A DNA stretch of 34,175 nt from Priapulus caudatus (Eukaryota > Priapulida > Priapulimorpha > Priapulimorphida > Priapulidae). A model generated the notes under the pieces. That model worked only from the letters and a program-made list of their open reading frames with translations, had not been told where the DNA came from and did not search any database. The translations under genes and the position numbers were made by a program. The first letter of the stretch is position 1. Each line of letters starts with the position of its first letter. Location of the stretch: NCBI RefSeq assembly GCF_000485595.1, contig NW_014577508.1, positions 135,152-169,326 on the forward strand, in the 5' to 3' direction. Positions 1 to 11,669 of this stretch are shown one piece after another.

Positions 1-74
<74 letters not shown>

Positions 75-78
75 AAGG
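1..78. repeat. (GA)n microsatellite
   Basis: An almost pure GA dinucleotide run opens the window and decays into purine-rich sequence. It is non-coding simple sequence and could also mark a contig edge. Confidence 0.95.
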
Positions 79-2307
79 GAGAGGGAGTGAGGTAGAGGTG
101 ATTATATACTGCTGCATTAATAAATACTTCAATAAATGTGATATGTGGTATATGTTTCATCAGATATACTAGGCTATTAAGCTACTAATTTTGCATAGGT
201 GTATATATATATATAATTACATACAAACAAGTCTCTGAGTTATAATTAACGTGGTAAATTGCACTTTTGTTGCGGCATACACCATATTGTACTCGTGCTG
301 GAAATTTCGCTGATTCTCCACTGACTTTGGTCGTCACAAGAATACTGGGCCCAACTATAAAACGATAAGCATACATAGTTCATTCATGTAAGGTAGGCTT
401 CAGAATAGCTTACCATGTAAATAGTGTTTTCTGCCTCTGTGAAGATCTGTGTCTCAGAGTCTGTGCCAAAGACAAAGGTGAGGTTCGTCGTGTGCACACG
501 TGTTCGACGTATTACGCATTATCTTTCTCTACTTCTCAACGTGTTTCGTTACCGATCATAAAGTTAGCTTACGACGAAAGCGCTAGTGATATATGATACT
601 GCGCCGTACGATGGCAACTCGCTCGTCATGTTAGTCCTTTTGAGTTGATCATACACCGGGGGATGGTTCTTTTACACTTCGAAGCACCTCGTCGTGGCAG
701 CCACTAGTGCCTGCTATTTGTCATTGACGTGGGTGTTCAATAAAGTTGATTTATATCCCGAGCAAGTCTTTGCTGAATAACAGGGACGGATGTGTAAAGA
801 TGGTGCTGCCGGTGCCCATTGTTTTTCGTTCTGCGCGATCGTCGAGCTGTGTTATCGAAATTAACTGTCGTACGTGGTAATCCTGAAAGCTTTGCCGGCT
901 TCCTAAAAGCAAGACGGCGCCGTGTAAACACATCAGACGTTATTAGATAAACGCACGCGCGACCGAGTGAGTGCGTGCACGTGTGTGCGCGTACACATAC
1001 TTCATCGCGTGTCTTCGCCGCGTCGCGCGGTACGTAGCCGAAAATTAACGCGCTCGTGTCGGCATGGGCATTGTTGGCATAGCGAGCAGTCACTCCCATC
1101 GTGCGGTGAGGGAGGAGGAGGGAGACGGGGGGCCGCACACGGTAATTAGCCGACGCCAATAGCATCCTGTCGCGGGATTTCTATGCGAGCGTATGTTTTC
1201 ATCTCGCGCGCGAGAACCGTAATCACGCGGCGGCCCGCTCGCAATCTAATAATATCTAATAGACGCGCGAGAGCCGCTACACCGGTATCAGCGGCGGTGT
1301 GGTGTGAGCAGCGTCGGTGTCGGCGTGGTAGCTGCCATGGCAATGGTTAGAGACGACGCGGTGTTAGTGGTGTGGAGATGCGATTCGGGGAATGAACGCA
1401 GATCGCGAAATTGTCGACGCGTGCGATTCGCTTTGAGTCGACGAGCCGTCATTTCTGTTTTGTCCGGAAAGTTTTGAGCGCGTGTCGGCACGTGATGGTT
1501 ATCACCTAACAGGTATTTGCGGTAAAACGCACGCGCACTTATTTCGTAGCGTCTTCGTAGCGTCCCCTACGGGGTTCCACACTTCCTTGTGTGTAAATAT
1601 CCGGATAGATCGTCTAATAAGCAAAATAATGGGCAATAATCGGTTGGTAACCGTGGAATTTGGATCTTTCCTGTTCTAAGCACAGACTGTAACTACACGC
1701 AGCAACCCTTCGGTGGCGCAGCGATTAAAATCAAGGGGCGTATGGACCGGCGTTAAATTGCACTTATTGATGAGTGTGTTAATCCGGATCGATGCTCGTG
1801 CTAGCAGTGTGGGAGACGAGCGGGACTCTCTATCTCCTCCCTCTCTCTCGGCGCGACGATTAGAGCGGGTGTCGGCGACGTAAGTTCCCTCCCGCGCCGA
1901 CAACGCCCAAGAACAAAGTAGACGTCGGCCGGAGAAGTGCCCCCGGAGAGAGATTCGGGGGGGGGGGTCGAGCGTGGGGGGCTTGCGGAAAATAGTGCGC
2001 TCTCTCTGTCTCTCCGCCCCTCGGTGGTATATAACAAATGCGCCGGAGAACACTGGCAACGTAACGAACGCCGCCGCCGCCGCCGCCTGCGTGGGAATCG
2101 GTGGCGAGTGCGTGTCGACGTGCGGAGGCGAGCGGACAGGACACGCGGCACTGTGCGTCTCCGGCCGCCGCCACCGCTCGTCTGTCGAGGAGAGTGCGGC
2201 CGAGTCGAGGACGCACGTCGGGGGACGCTCGCTCGTCTGAGACACGCATTCCGCTGGACGCTGAAAATAACTGCCCCGGACAAGTTAACGATTGTTGTTT
2301 ATTGCAG
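79..2307 (+). other. Non-coding region upstream of the first recognised gene A exon
   Basis: AT-rich sequence to about 480 gives way to CpG-rich sequence from about 480 to 4500, as expected around a promoter or 5' region. No conserved reading frame was recognised; the open frames present are composition effects. A strong donor (GTAAGT) at 1880-1885 could end an untranslated leader exon spliced to the acceptor at 2306-2307. The CMP/ULD exon that family architecture predicts upstream of CUTL was not found here. It may lie left of the window. Confidence 0.5.
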
Positions 2308-2413
2308 TCGGCCGAAGCCAAGCTTTGCAGAGGACATGAAAAACAAGCTGCTGAGACTGCTGCTGCACAAGTCTCAGGGCCTGCTCATCAGTGCCGGGTG
2401 CCCTATAGAAAAG
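2308..2413 (+). CDS. dve: Gene A (Dve/SATB-like Compass homeobox), CUTL first-half exon
   Basis: This 106-nt exon has a good acceptor (TTATTGCAG) and donor (AAG then GTAAGC). It enters with one base completing a codon, gives 35 codons, and ends on a codon boundary. The peptide core (AEDMKNKLLRLLL, later SAGCPIEK) aligns without gaps to the first half of the CUTL domain of SATB proteins (Q/W-S-x-T-T-V-x-x-x-L-K-D-L-L ... C-P-L-S-Q). It also aligns to the exon at 11533-11644, including an aromatic residue (F versus W) at the same place and the same phases at both ends. An ATG at 2336 with G at -3 could be a start if the leader exon is untranslated, but that would drop the first conserved residues. 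An upstream coding exon is therefore more likely. CUTL is a CUT-repeat-like DNA-binding helical domain acting in the nucleus. Confidence 0.72.
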
Positions 2414-3913
2414 GTAAGCATGCCGCGGAAAGGTCCGACCCTTGTCTCCCCCAGTCGCCCCTCGCCCCGCCCCGCTCCTGTGTGAAGGCAATAGGTGAGT
2501 GGTAGTGGGCAGAGTGTGTCTCAGTCTCTTGTTAGCCACTCTGCTTGCAGTGGCATGTTTGCTGGCACTGGTAGACGCACGTGAGGGCAGTACACCATTC
2601 ATGTCCGCAGGAATGCCTTGCGATTTTGTGATGTTGCGTCGAGAGATTTTTCCAAGGCGGGGATGAGTCACACCTTATCGGGAGTATTATGCGCGCGCTG
2701 TGAGTAATGATGGCGAAATGTCATTGATTTATGTCGAGAATATGCTCTTAGAGGAATTAGGCGTCGAATCACGGAGGCAAAGCTGCTTTTTGAAGAGCGG
2801 TGAATGTTTGGGCTGCATTGCGAATTTCCACCGGGTTTAAATTCACCTGCAAATAGCGATCGCTGCGACGGGTTTTCGCGCGCGCGCGTGAGAGAAAGAT
2901 AAGGGGCGCTCGCCTGTCCGCGGGAAGTCCTGCCGCGAACGTATGCGCGAGCGCGGAGCGCGTGCGAAACTCATCCACCCGCGCGGGCGACGCCGAGCCT
3001 GCCTTTTGAAGCGTCGCGAAAACGTCTTGTATCGCGATTCGCTGATCGGTGCGCGAACCCCCCGCGAGATTTGCTTGCCGGCGCATAGGTAACGCGATAA
3101 TTCGTCTGGCCGGAGTGCCACGCGTCGGCAGATAGTGGAGCGCAGCGGCGCGGCGCGCGGGGATGAAGCGACGATTGATCGCGGATAGCCGTCGCAGCGC
3201 GGCGGCCGCCGCGCGCATCTGTCATCTTAAAATGTTGCGAAAAATTTGTCGTTAATAGCGGCGAAACTTCATCCAACTAACTGCGCGGCAAGTTAATGAT
3301 GCGACGGATGAGGAAACCTTGCACAAGTTTGAGACGCGCCGTTCTTCACAAGAGCAAAGCCGAGCTTGAGAACGCATTAGAAGGGTTTAAGCATGGGGGA
3401 GCCTTCTTACGTTAATGCCATATTACGCCATTAATTCAGCAGCCGCACAGATTTGCACTAAGCCAATGATGTTTGTGGCATTTCCCCATTTTTCCAAAAG
3501 CTTTTATCTTATTTTTGCATGTGCGGACGAAATCCTATTGCGTTTTCATCGGCTGCTTAATCTTCCGCGATGCCCGGCAAGGCTTCTAATGGTTAAAAAT
3601 TGATTAACGGCGAAATAAGTCTGAAATCCCTCCGTGGGTCGCGCGGACGACAGCAGGCGTCCCCGCCACCTCTTCCCATCAGTGGGGGATTTGCGAGATA
3701 ATGCAGCGCAGAGCCGCCGCGATGTAACCTGAAATCATCCCATTTCGCCTCCCCTATTGGTTTTGTGATCTCGTTTACCGAGAGTGCACTCGCGGCTCGG
3801 CGCTCGCGCAACTCGAGCGCGCGTCAGGTTGTCTGTCCTCAGGTGCTACGCGTCGCGGCTGACCTTCCCTGGCTCGGCACCGCGAAAGCTCTGACGTAGA
3901 AACTACGGCCGAC

Positions 3914-3914
<1 letters not shown>

Positions 3915-3945
<31 letters not shown>

Positions 3946-3952
3946 TGTGTGT
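3915..3952. repeat. (GTGC)n microsatellite
   Basis: About nine tandem tetranucleotide units grading into GT, within the gene A intron. Confidence 0.9.
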
Positions 3953-4010
3953 CGGTGTTTGTGCGCACCTGGCTCATTGCCATGCTCGCTGCGGATGCCT
4001 GAGCGTTTGC

Positions 4011-4604
4011 TAATCCCCGGTCTCCACGCGGCCGCCGTCTGCCGCGTGCAATTTAGCTGATTGTCCGGAGTCTTGCGCGCCGTCGCCGCACGGCCATTGG
4101 CCGCGTCGCTCCCTCGTCGCGGAGGAGGCGAGATGCGAGTGCGACGATTCGTCCTGTCTCCGCTCACCGATGCGATCGCGAGTCCGTCGGTTCTTGTTTT
4201 GAGGCCTCGGCCATGCGTCGCATCGTCTCGGCCATGCGCCGCATCGTCTCGGCCATGCGCCGCATCGTCTCGGTCGATCGTCGCATCGACTCGACCGAGT
4301 CTCACGTCTCGGTGGGAGGGGAGACCCATGACGGTGGTCTCGCGACTGCGTAGGTGCGCCTCGCTCGAGACGCAGACTTCGTGACTCGCTCGAGTCTCAT
4401 GACTCACGAGTCTCATCTCGCCTTGCCGGACGGCACAGAAAGTTGTCTTTGATCTTCTCGTCTCGTGGAAAAAAAGCAGAAGGGTAATCATCCCCGGCGG
4501 GGGCCGCGTGGCCAGTCGCTAAATCTCCGCTGTCAGAAATCCATTAGTTGGGATTAGGGTGCGCAATATAAGCCTAATTCCACGTTCATTTCCAGCGAGG
4601 ATTA
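4011..4604. promoter_or_regulatory. Possible K50-homeodomain site cluster
   Basis: TAATCC occurs at 4011-4016, and its reverse complement GGATTA occurs at 4551-4556 and 4599-4604. TAATCC is the classic core for K50 homeodomains, the class of both gene A homeodomains. The surrounding 4500-4740 has unusual composition (G/C runs beside AT blocks) and no repeat signature. An autoregulatory enhancer is only an inference, and three hexamers can arise by chance. Confidence 0.25.
4207..4290. repeat. 21-bp tandem repeat in gene A intron
   Basis: There are roughly three near-identical units of 21 bp (core GGCCATGCGCCGCATCGTCT) followed by degenerate units. Frames are open on both strands here only because of the repeat composition. 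Confidence 0.85.
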
Positions 4605-5947
4605 CTCTAATCTCTCCCCTGGGAATCTAGGCAGGGGGCTTTATCGTGGCGAATTGCGCCGGGGCAGATGATTAAGCCCCCTCCCCATAAATATATGGTT
4701 TTCATTTTTTCTTCGGGAAATTTCCAAATCTGGATGCGATCGCCAGCCTAGCAAATATGGTTTGTCCGCGTGGCGCGCGCAAAAAGATTTGCGGAGATGC
4801 TTTCTTTGTAGATTATTAGGTTACATTGGGTAGACGGCAGAAAGGAAATGCGAGGGAGGAAAAGATATGGAGGAGGAGCGGTTATTCTTTCGCGTATTGC
4901 GACGTAGAAATTTTTGTACGGGGTTTTAATGATGTATTATCGCGCCGTGTATTCCGTAATCATCGGCTGTCATTGTTGACGCACAGCGAGTGTACATGAT
5001 CAGCTCGCAGTGATTGGACGCCTTGCATTAGCCACATTGTGCCAAGCACGGGTAGCATGACTGACATGAATAACAATACGTATCGCATGCATGCTAATAT
5101 CACGCTGATGGGTTGGAGGCAGCAGAATTGCAGTTCGGCTATTCTTACGCCAGCAGATCAGATTACCTGATACGCTGCTTATCATTTGAAAGCTCTTACG
5201 CTGACACATAATGCATAGTTTTTGCCTTTGTTCGCCAAAATGGATAAAATTAAGTGTAGTCATACATTAATCCAGCTGAAGTAGACACGTTCTTAGATAG
5301 ACAGATCTTTCACCGCATTTTCGCCTGATCAGTAACGAAGAAACCAATAAATGGACGCTGAGAAATGGTAGATATCGTTGGGGAAGGGCGGCCGCTGCCT
5401 CTCGCCAGACTGAGGAGGCTGTATCCGAGTGTTGAGAAGGAAGGAGATCCCTAGTTGCAAATAGGGGAAGACGGTATGGTGAATGGAAAAAGTGACAGCA
5501 ACTGATATACAGCGACCATGCACCACTGTTGCTCAGACTCCCGCAAGGGTGCCCGCAAATCGCACAGTCACTATAACGTGCGGAGTCAGTGGCCAGCGGC
5601 TAGTGAAGTCACACGCTGCGCGCACAGGCTGGTGCAGGTCTTTTTAATCGAGTGGGATTGGCGTGACAGACGACTGCATACAATCAGGCGCGGCGTCGAA
5701 TAACTGAAGTGTTATCTTGCTCCTTATCTTGTTGTCTTCTCCGCATTAGATCACCTCAGTTGCTGCGAAGCGGCACTCTTGTTTATCCACTATAACAGCC
5801 ACTGTAATCCAATAGCTATACTTTGCTTGAAAGCATTTCTGTGTAGCATATGAGCTTATTTATGCCCCCTTGATGCTTGATCACAATGTGCCGGTGTTGA
5901 TTTTCTGTTGCACATTCTTAGCAGCACACGTAGCATTACGACATGTC

Positions 5948-6012
<65 letters not shown>

Positions 6013-6013
6013 G
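5948..6013. repeat. (TA)n microsatellite
   Basis: Long TA dinucleotide run with TATG interruptions, in the gene A intron. Confidence 0.95.
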
Positions 6014-6267
6014 TGGTGTGTGCATGCGTGCATGTCTGCATGGTGTGATTGTGCTTAATGTCGCATACAGTGATTCCATCAGGCAATGTTACAATATCTT
6101 ATAAAGACGAGTATCTCTATATAACTTGTTTTCATGCAGATTTGGGCAATTTTCTCCAATCTCTTTAGCTCTATTTTTGTGCTTTACATTTTCATAACGT
6201 TTTGATGTGTTTTGCTAACATATTACCCGTGTTTTGCATTTACCTGTGCATTGGGATAATTGTTTTA

Positions 6268-6869
6268 GTATCATTGCCCGAGTGATTATAGGAAAGAAAA
6301 CGTAAACCTTAATTGTAAAATAAATCTTAATCGTAAACGTAAATCATGAAATTAGATGTAAACAAGTGTTGGTAACCATTTTGCGGTAACTCAAATTGTT
6401 GCATTTCGGCAAATTTTGCCCCCAACAAACTTAACATATACCGTTAGGAAAACGGTAAACAAACCATGTTGAACAGACTTTAGCCCCGAATTTACCCTTA
6501 GGAGTCTCAAAACTCCTAATTTCACGTTCGAATCAACGTTAAAGCATTGTATTCTTTAGTTCATGTACGACTGGGGTAATATAGACTCTGGAAATCTGTT
6601 GGAAATCAGAGTAACAAAAACCAATAATAAGCTTGAATTTAACTACCTACCTTTGAATAGTTTAACTCCAAATTTTGTCACATCTGGTACTTTTGGGGAC
6701 AGCATTTTCTTTAAATTTATCAATTTTGGCTTCCATAACATTTACAAATCTAGCCGCCATTTTTGGCGCCATTACAATGTAAACCCTAGAGGTGATTATC
6801 GAAAAATAATCACCTAGGTCTCGACCAATCAGCGCGCAGGATTTCCTATAATCACTCGGGCGATGATAC
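6268..6869. mobile_element. Non-autonomous TIR DNA transposon, about 602 bp, TA-flanked
   Basis: The left end reads GTATCATTGCCCGAGTGATT and the right end is its reverse complement with one mismatch over about 28 bp (continuing into ATAGGAAA). TA flanks both sides (6266-6267 and 6870-6871), which fits a Tc1/mariner-type TA target duplication. The inside is AT-rich, and an 84-codon open frame at 6563-6817 resembles no transposase I recognise. This is probably a MITE mobilised in trans. Confidence 0.75.
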
Positions 6870-7002
6870 TAACATGTGATATTACATTTCTGATGCCGTT
6901 GTGATGTTTTATCGCAACATACAAGTGCAAGCATTTGCTAAAACCCATGCACGTGTATGTAAAGCCTTAAGGTTTCTTAATAAAAAAAATGTCAAAATAT
7001 TG

Positions 7003-7033
<31 letters not shown>

Positions 7034-7040
7034 TATATAC
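7003..7040. repeat. (TA)n microsatellite
   Basis: TA run close to the 3' end of the gene A intron. Confidence 0.9.
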
Positions 7041-7150
7041 ATAGAAGTAAAAACACAGACACCCATGTAGATATGAAAATGATAGCCTGATGAAGAGAGA
7101 TACTCTCGAAAGCTTGCTGATTAAAATTTAACACCCTAGTCCATTTATCA

Positions 7151-7201
7151 CATATATATATATATATATATACACATGTGTGTGTGTGTGTGTGAGTGTG
7201 T
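7151..7201. repeat. (TA)n(GT)n compound microsatellite
   Basis: A TA run followed by a GT run, about 90 bp before the acceptor of the terminal gene A exon. Confidence 0.9.
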
Positions 7202-7288
7202 GCCTAGTTATTACTATTAGAGTGTATTTGCAGTGAAGTGGTAACACATGACATTTAACCCGTATTTCGCTTCTTGCGTCTGTTGCAG

Positions 7289-8275
7289 AATGTCCTCGAC
7301 ATATTATCCGAGGGAGATCGGCTCACAGATGTAGCCGACGACACAAAGAAGGCATTCGACAAGTGGTTCGATGACCAGCTGCGATCGCTTCGCCCGCCGG
7401 CGCCCCCTGCTGCCGCCGCCGCGCAGATGGAACTGCCGAGTCGGACAAACAGTGCGTCGTCGGTGAGCGACATCGCGCCGCCGCTGCCGACGCCCGCCGG
7501 AAAATCCGCGCAGCAGCAGCAGCAGCAGCAGCAGCCGCCGGCCGGCATCGACTTCAGCAAGTTCACGCCGCGGCCCGTCTCGAGCAAGGTGCGCATGCGC
7601 ATCTCGTTCGACCCCGAGTTTGAGCTGCCGAAGCTGCACCGCTGGTTCGCGCACAACCAGCACCCGACGCGCTACCAGATCCAGCAGTATGTGCGCGAGC
7701 TGAACGAGCTGGAGTCGCGGCGCGGCCGCAAGCCGCTCGACGTCAACAACATTGTCTACTGGTTCAAGAACGCGCGCGCCGCATACAAGCGCGCGCTCGG
7801 CATGTACGGCTGCGGCGGCGGCGGCGGCATGGGGGGCCCGCTGGCGGTGACAGCCACGGGAGAGCCGGACGACGGCAGCGGCGGCGGCGGCGTGGGCTGC
7901 GGCGGCGGTGGCGACATGAAGATCGAGGAGATGCACAAGGAGATGATCGTCGACGAGCGCGGTGCGAGCGACGACGAGGGCTCGTCGAAGGAGAACGCGG
8001 TCGCCGACGACGACGACGAAGCCGGCGGCGGCGTTTCCGCGGCGGCGGCGCCCCCTGTCAGCTTCAAGGAGATGTACAACGGCGGGCGGGTGGACGAGGA
8101 GGAGGAAGAGGACGAGGAGGAGGAGGATGACGACGACGACAGCGAGGACGGCGGCGCGGACGCAGCTCGCGCGGCGACGCTCACTGAGGCGTGCCAGACG
8201 ACGCTAGAGGGCGCCCCGGCCGTCAAGCAGGAAGCGCGCGATGCGGAAATGCCGGACGCGGACGCGGCGGAGAAG

Positions 8276-8310
<35 letters not shown>

Positions 8311-8806
8311 AAGGCTGGGGTCGCCCGCGCGCGAGAAACCCCTGTCGCCGCAACAGCAGCAGCAGCAGCGCGACTTTGGCGCGTTCTCGGCGGGCCACTG
8401 CTTGCCGTTCGGCAGCTCGTTCACGGGCAAGGGCCTGCCGACGATGGTCAACTGCAGCTCGGTGAACATGCTCTACAAGGCGGACTACGGCTCGCCGTAC
8501 CGCTCGATGCCTACCTCGCTCGTCATCCGCAACATGGTGCGCAACGGCCAGATCCCCGACCACATCGAGGAGCGGCGCAGCAAGCGCAATCGCATCTTCA
8601 TCGACCCGATCACGGAGATCCCGCGCCTCGAGCAGTGGTTCTCGATCGCGACGCACCCGTCGCACGAGGAGATCGAGCACTTCACGCGCGAGCTCAACGC
8701 GATGGAGTACCGGCAGCGCTTCCCGAAGCTCGAGCCGAAGAACGTGCAGTTCTGGTTCAAGAACCGGCGCGCACGCGCCAAGAAGCTGAGGCTGTCGCTC
8801 GACTAA
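7289..8806 (+). CDS. dve: Gene A terminal exon: CUTL second half plus two homeodomains (Dve-like)
   Basis: The acceptor is GTTGCAG at 7282-7288 and the exon enters at phase 0. It encodes 505 residues and a TAA stop at 8804-8806. Residues 1-35 (NVLDILSEGD ... FDKWFDDQL) match the second half of CUTL in SATB proteins, where the helix ends F-G-R-W-Y. Poly-Ala and an 8-Gln run (7511-7534) follow. Homeodomain 1 spans about 7586-7792 (RISFDPEFELPKL ... VYWFKNARAAYKR). A long Gly-rich and Asp/Glu-rich linker comes next (acidic run 8092-8150, Gly run 8276-8310). Homeodomain 2 spans about 8573-8785 (RNRIFIDP ... FWFKNRRARAKK) and ends seven residues before the stop. Both domains have W48-F49-K50-N51, so they are K50 class, and both carry extra residues between helices 2 and 3. 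CUTL plus two K50 homeodomains is the Dve architecture. Dve is a nuclear transcription factor of gut, limb and photoreceptor patterning in flies. SATB has one unlike homeodomain and is a poorer match. Confidence 0.9.
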
Positions 8807-9887
8807 GGGGGCGTCGCCGTCGCGGCCAGGAGGAACCGATGCTGTCGTTCAAACGGAGGGGGCACAAGTGAGATGCTGGGTCAGTCGCCCCGGTTAGGGG
8901 GGAGTGTCTCGGCGCAAAGAAATGCTCGCGCTCGACTAGGTGGCGCTGACATCACATGTCGGCGGCGGCACGGGCGCGTGAAGGATCTTTAAACGGTCGC
9001 TGGGCGGTGGGGTGGGGGGTGTTTACGGAACGTCTTCAACTCTTGGCCCTATCTCGTCGTACGCTAGACAATCACATCTAGCACCGCAGCAGTGACGGGC
9101 ACGTTAGATCGATCAAAGGGGCAAAATCGAAGCAGTGCTGAACTGTGAAGCTGTCTGTCTGCATGTGTGGTATGCTGCGCCGGCGTACGAGCGTTGCCGT
9201 TCGTGGTTATGAGGTTTAGGCGTCGTATATATGTGTCTCGGTGTCCGTGTGACCATAATGGTTATTTCCCCTCCCCTTCTCCCCTCACAAAGTACACTCT
9301 ATCCCTTGTTCTCCCCATCCAGCGTCTTGGTGTTTTAATTTTTTTTTCCGCTAGTCACATTGGTTTTCGGCTTGTAAATACATAAGGTATCGTGAGCTGT
9401 GGGTCATGTATAGTATTCACCGAAGTTGAGCATCTGCTAAACCGTCCGATTGAGGAGTCGTGTTTGTGGATAGTGAAAGCAGTACAGGCATGTGTGAGTG
9501 CTTGCATTTATGTCACAGACAATCTCTAATAGTCTAGTAGTTGTCCATATAATTACAAGTGGTCGCAAGTGTACAAACTTACATGTGTTTGTTACATTGA
9601 GGAATCTAATCTACCTAGGTTCTAGTAGCTGCAAAATGCATATATGTGTAGTCGTGCGACATATTGTTATATTTTATTGATTGACCAATCATTTTTCTTG
9701 CTAAAAATATTTATTAAATCCACAGCTTACTTATGTTGAGTCAGTATTGTGACCGTGGGTCATACCTGAGCTGTATAATAATGATTGTTAATATATAATT
9801 GGTTTTCCCAATTTCTAAATCGTGTTAACAGGTAAAGGATGGAATTAAAATTGGAAGTTGCATTGTGATCATGTATCATACATGCAT

Positions 9888-9903
9888 AATTGTGTGTGTG
9901 TAT

Positions 9904-9980
<77 letters not shown>

Positions 9981-9990
9981 TACGTGTGTG
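9888..9990. repeat. (GT)n(GCGT)n compound microsatellite
   Basis: About 50 bp of GT followed by about 40 bp of GCGT. The right-hand contig after the N gap begins with sequence lying just past this run, so it probably broke the assembly. Confidence 0.95.
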
Positions 9991-10586
9991 TATATATAAA
10001 TATATAAATTGGGAGAGGTGTTTCTATCCGTGTATAAAATTAGGAAAACGGTTCACATTTTTAAATGATTTATTACGAAAAATGTTTTGTGATGTTAACT
10101 TTATGTACCCTGGGAAAATATAACTGTTAGTTCCAGAGCATGTCTAATTTCCAAACATGTTTACAGTCACGGCGCATCAAAGCAAGTATGTGTGTGTGAT
10201 TCACATTTACATCTCAACGGTGGCTTTTTGTGATAGGTCATCTGTTACAAAAAAAAACTTTACGAACAAGTCATAGACTAATACCTAAAGGTTTACCTAA
10301 TTGAACACTGTGAAAATATATAAAGCCTTTATAGTACGTCTCGTCTGATAAAGGAATTATGCATTATCTATGAGTTTTACCCTACGGTGTTGTTAATAAT
10401 GTTTGTATAAGTAGCTCCTGTTACATGTATGTAGTCGTGTTTTTCTCTTCTTCTGTCTGACATGGCTGTAAATTTTGTCAAGTTGGATCGTCAAGCAATG
10501 GTACATTTTATAAATGTAGTTTTGTCAAAACAAAGCCTTACCCCTTTGTTGTAAATGGTGGAAATGTTAATGTATTTTTTGAAAAT

Positions 10587-10592
10587 AATAAA
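10587..10592 (+). promoter_or_regulatory. Candidate poly(A) signal of gene A
   Basis: Canonical AATAAA about 1.8 kb after the gene A stop. The assignment is positional only, and an ATTAAA at 9713-9718 is an alternative. Confidence 0.35.
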
Positions 10593-11532
10593 TATATAAA
10601 CGTCCTAACCTGCTTCTTAGATTTTCTATGTCTAATTATGATGTGGAAACACGTCAGTTAAGATATGCTTGACGATATCTAACATAATGAATTATATTTG
10701 ATGCAAGCTATGTGACGTGATGTCACGTATTGTTTAAAGTGTGTATATGAGAAAGTGCTATAATTGCATGAGCGATATATCCTGTAAAAATATATAATAC
10801 ATTAATAAGTGACACGTGTTATTGGCTGGGCGGCGCAGTAGTAGCAGTATGTTCAGCATTCAGCAGAAATACATTTTGTCCGATTGTGCGAAATAAAATC
10901 GGCAGAAATTTTGTAAAAATGGCCGCCCGTCTATGAGGTGACCGTAGCGTTGTAATTGTGGTAGCAGAAAATAACACTCCCGAGGTCAGTATGGTTGCGA
11001 CCATTTACCACGAATACGCAGGTACTTAATGTATTGCCTGGTTTTGTTCTACTAACTTGCTACTGCTGCGCCACCACCAACCAATTACGAGCAAGCAGAC
11101 TGAAAAGTAGTTCCAGACCTTATTTGAATACATGTTCATGTGTCATTACTACAGTGTTCAACTAGCCAATCGGATTACATCTCCCATAATGCATTGGGCT
11201 TTGTAGGTGGCAGCAGCGTCCAGTGACTTCACAGTGTGATACAATGGCTATCTCACATTGCAGAAAGTCAGTCACCGTGCTAATGCCCTCCCTTCTCCAA
11301 TGCCACCGCAGGTTATTATTTGACTGAATGAATTGAATCTTAGTGGGATCTGTGATATAATAAAATTGTTACTTGTTTAATCGCTACTTTCGGGGACAAA
11401 ACCATGTTGTTATAGAATTTTCGCCAATGATATCGGCTTTGCTGAAGTTGTATTGCTGAATTTGTATTTGGTTTACAATCATGGCGATATCTGTACGCGT
11501 TAAATAAAGATGTGATTTCGTTTGTCTTGTAG

Positions 11533-11644
11533 TCACTGCACTGATGAAGATGATTGGTCTGAGACCACGGTGAAGCGCACAGTCAAAGATCTCCTTAAGG
11601 AGTACAATCAACCTGTACTAGCCAAGATAAGTCCGCTGGCGCAG
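11533..11644 (+). CDS. Gene B (divergent Compass homeobox) CUTL first-half exon, left copy
   Basis: This 112-nt exon lies between the acceptor CTTGTAG and the donor CAG then GTATGT. It enters with one base completing a codon, gives 37 codons, and ends at phase 0, exactly the phases of the gene A exon at 2308-2413. The peptide (DDWSETTVKRTVKDLLKEY ... AKISPLAQ) is very close to SATB CUTL (Q-W-S-H-T-T-V ... A-K-x-C-P-L-S-Q) and closer to SATB than the gene A exon is. It has no in-frame Met, so an upstream coding exon is required and was not found. This copy and that at 16216-16327 have identical sequence and are probably one exon shown on two haplotypes. Confidence 0.8.
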
Positions 11645-11669
11645 GTATGTTCAAACTACACTTGCTTAG

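Larger units (their letters stand above)
2414..7288 (+). other. Gene A intron (CUTL-splitting, phase 0)
   Basis: This is a 4.9-kb intron between the two CUTL half exons, phase 0 on both sides. No convincing extra exon was seen. It holds CpG-rich sequence to about 4500, a GTGC microsatellite, a 21-bp tandem repeat, K50-homeodomain-type motifs, TA microsatellites and one inverted-repeat transposon. All are listed separately. Confidence 0.65.
8807..11532 (+). other. Gene A 3' UTR and sequence leading to the gene B CUTL exon
   Basis: GC-rich sequence after the stop fades by about 9200 into AT-rich sequence, typical of a long 3' UTR. Candidate poly(A) signals are ATTAAA at 9713-9718 and AATAAA at 10587-10592. 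From about 10008 the sequence is repeated after the N gap. No CMP/ULD exon for gene B was recognised. A possible leader is CpG-bearing sequence around 10820-11021 with a donor-like GTACTT at 11022, but its phase does not fit the 11533 exon if read from ATG 10991. Confidence 0.5.

Noticed and set aside
1676-2485. Several overlapping frames of 130-190 codons on both strands
   Set aside because: They are Arg/Ser/Pro-rich in mutually overlapping frames of a CpG-rich region, with no domain. Only the part after 2308 is supported as exon.
7756-8469. Ser/Pro-rich antisense frame opposite gene A
   Set aside because: It is the mirror of the Asp/Glu, Gly and Gln codon runs of the real exon.
10167-10185. 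Possible 19-nt microexon with ACAG and GTATGT borders and the same phases as the CUTL exon
   Set aside because: It is too short to judge, its peptide has no similarity to CUTL, and the donor runs into simple GT sequence.
10819-11004. Small minus-strand frame repeated at 15502-15687
   Set aside because: It recurs only because of the 4.7-kb duplication and has no domain or codon signal.
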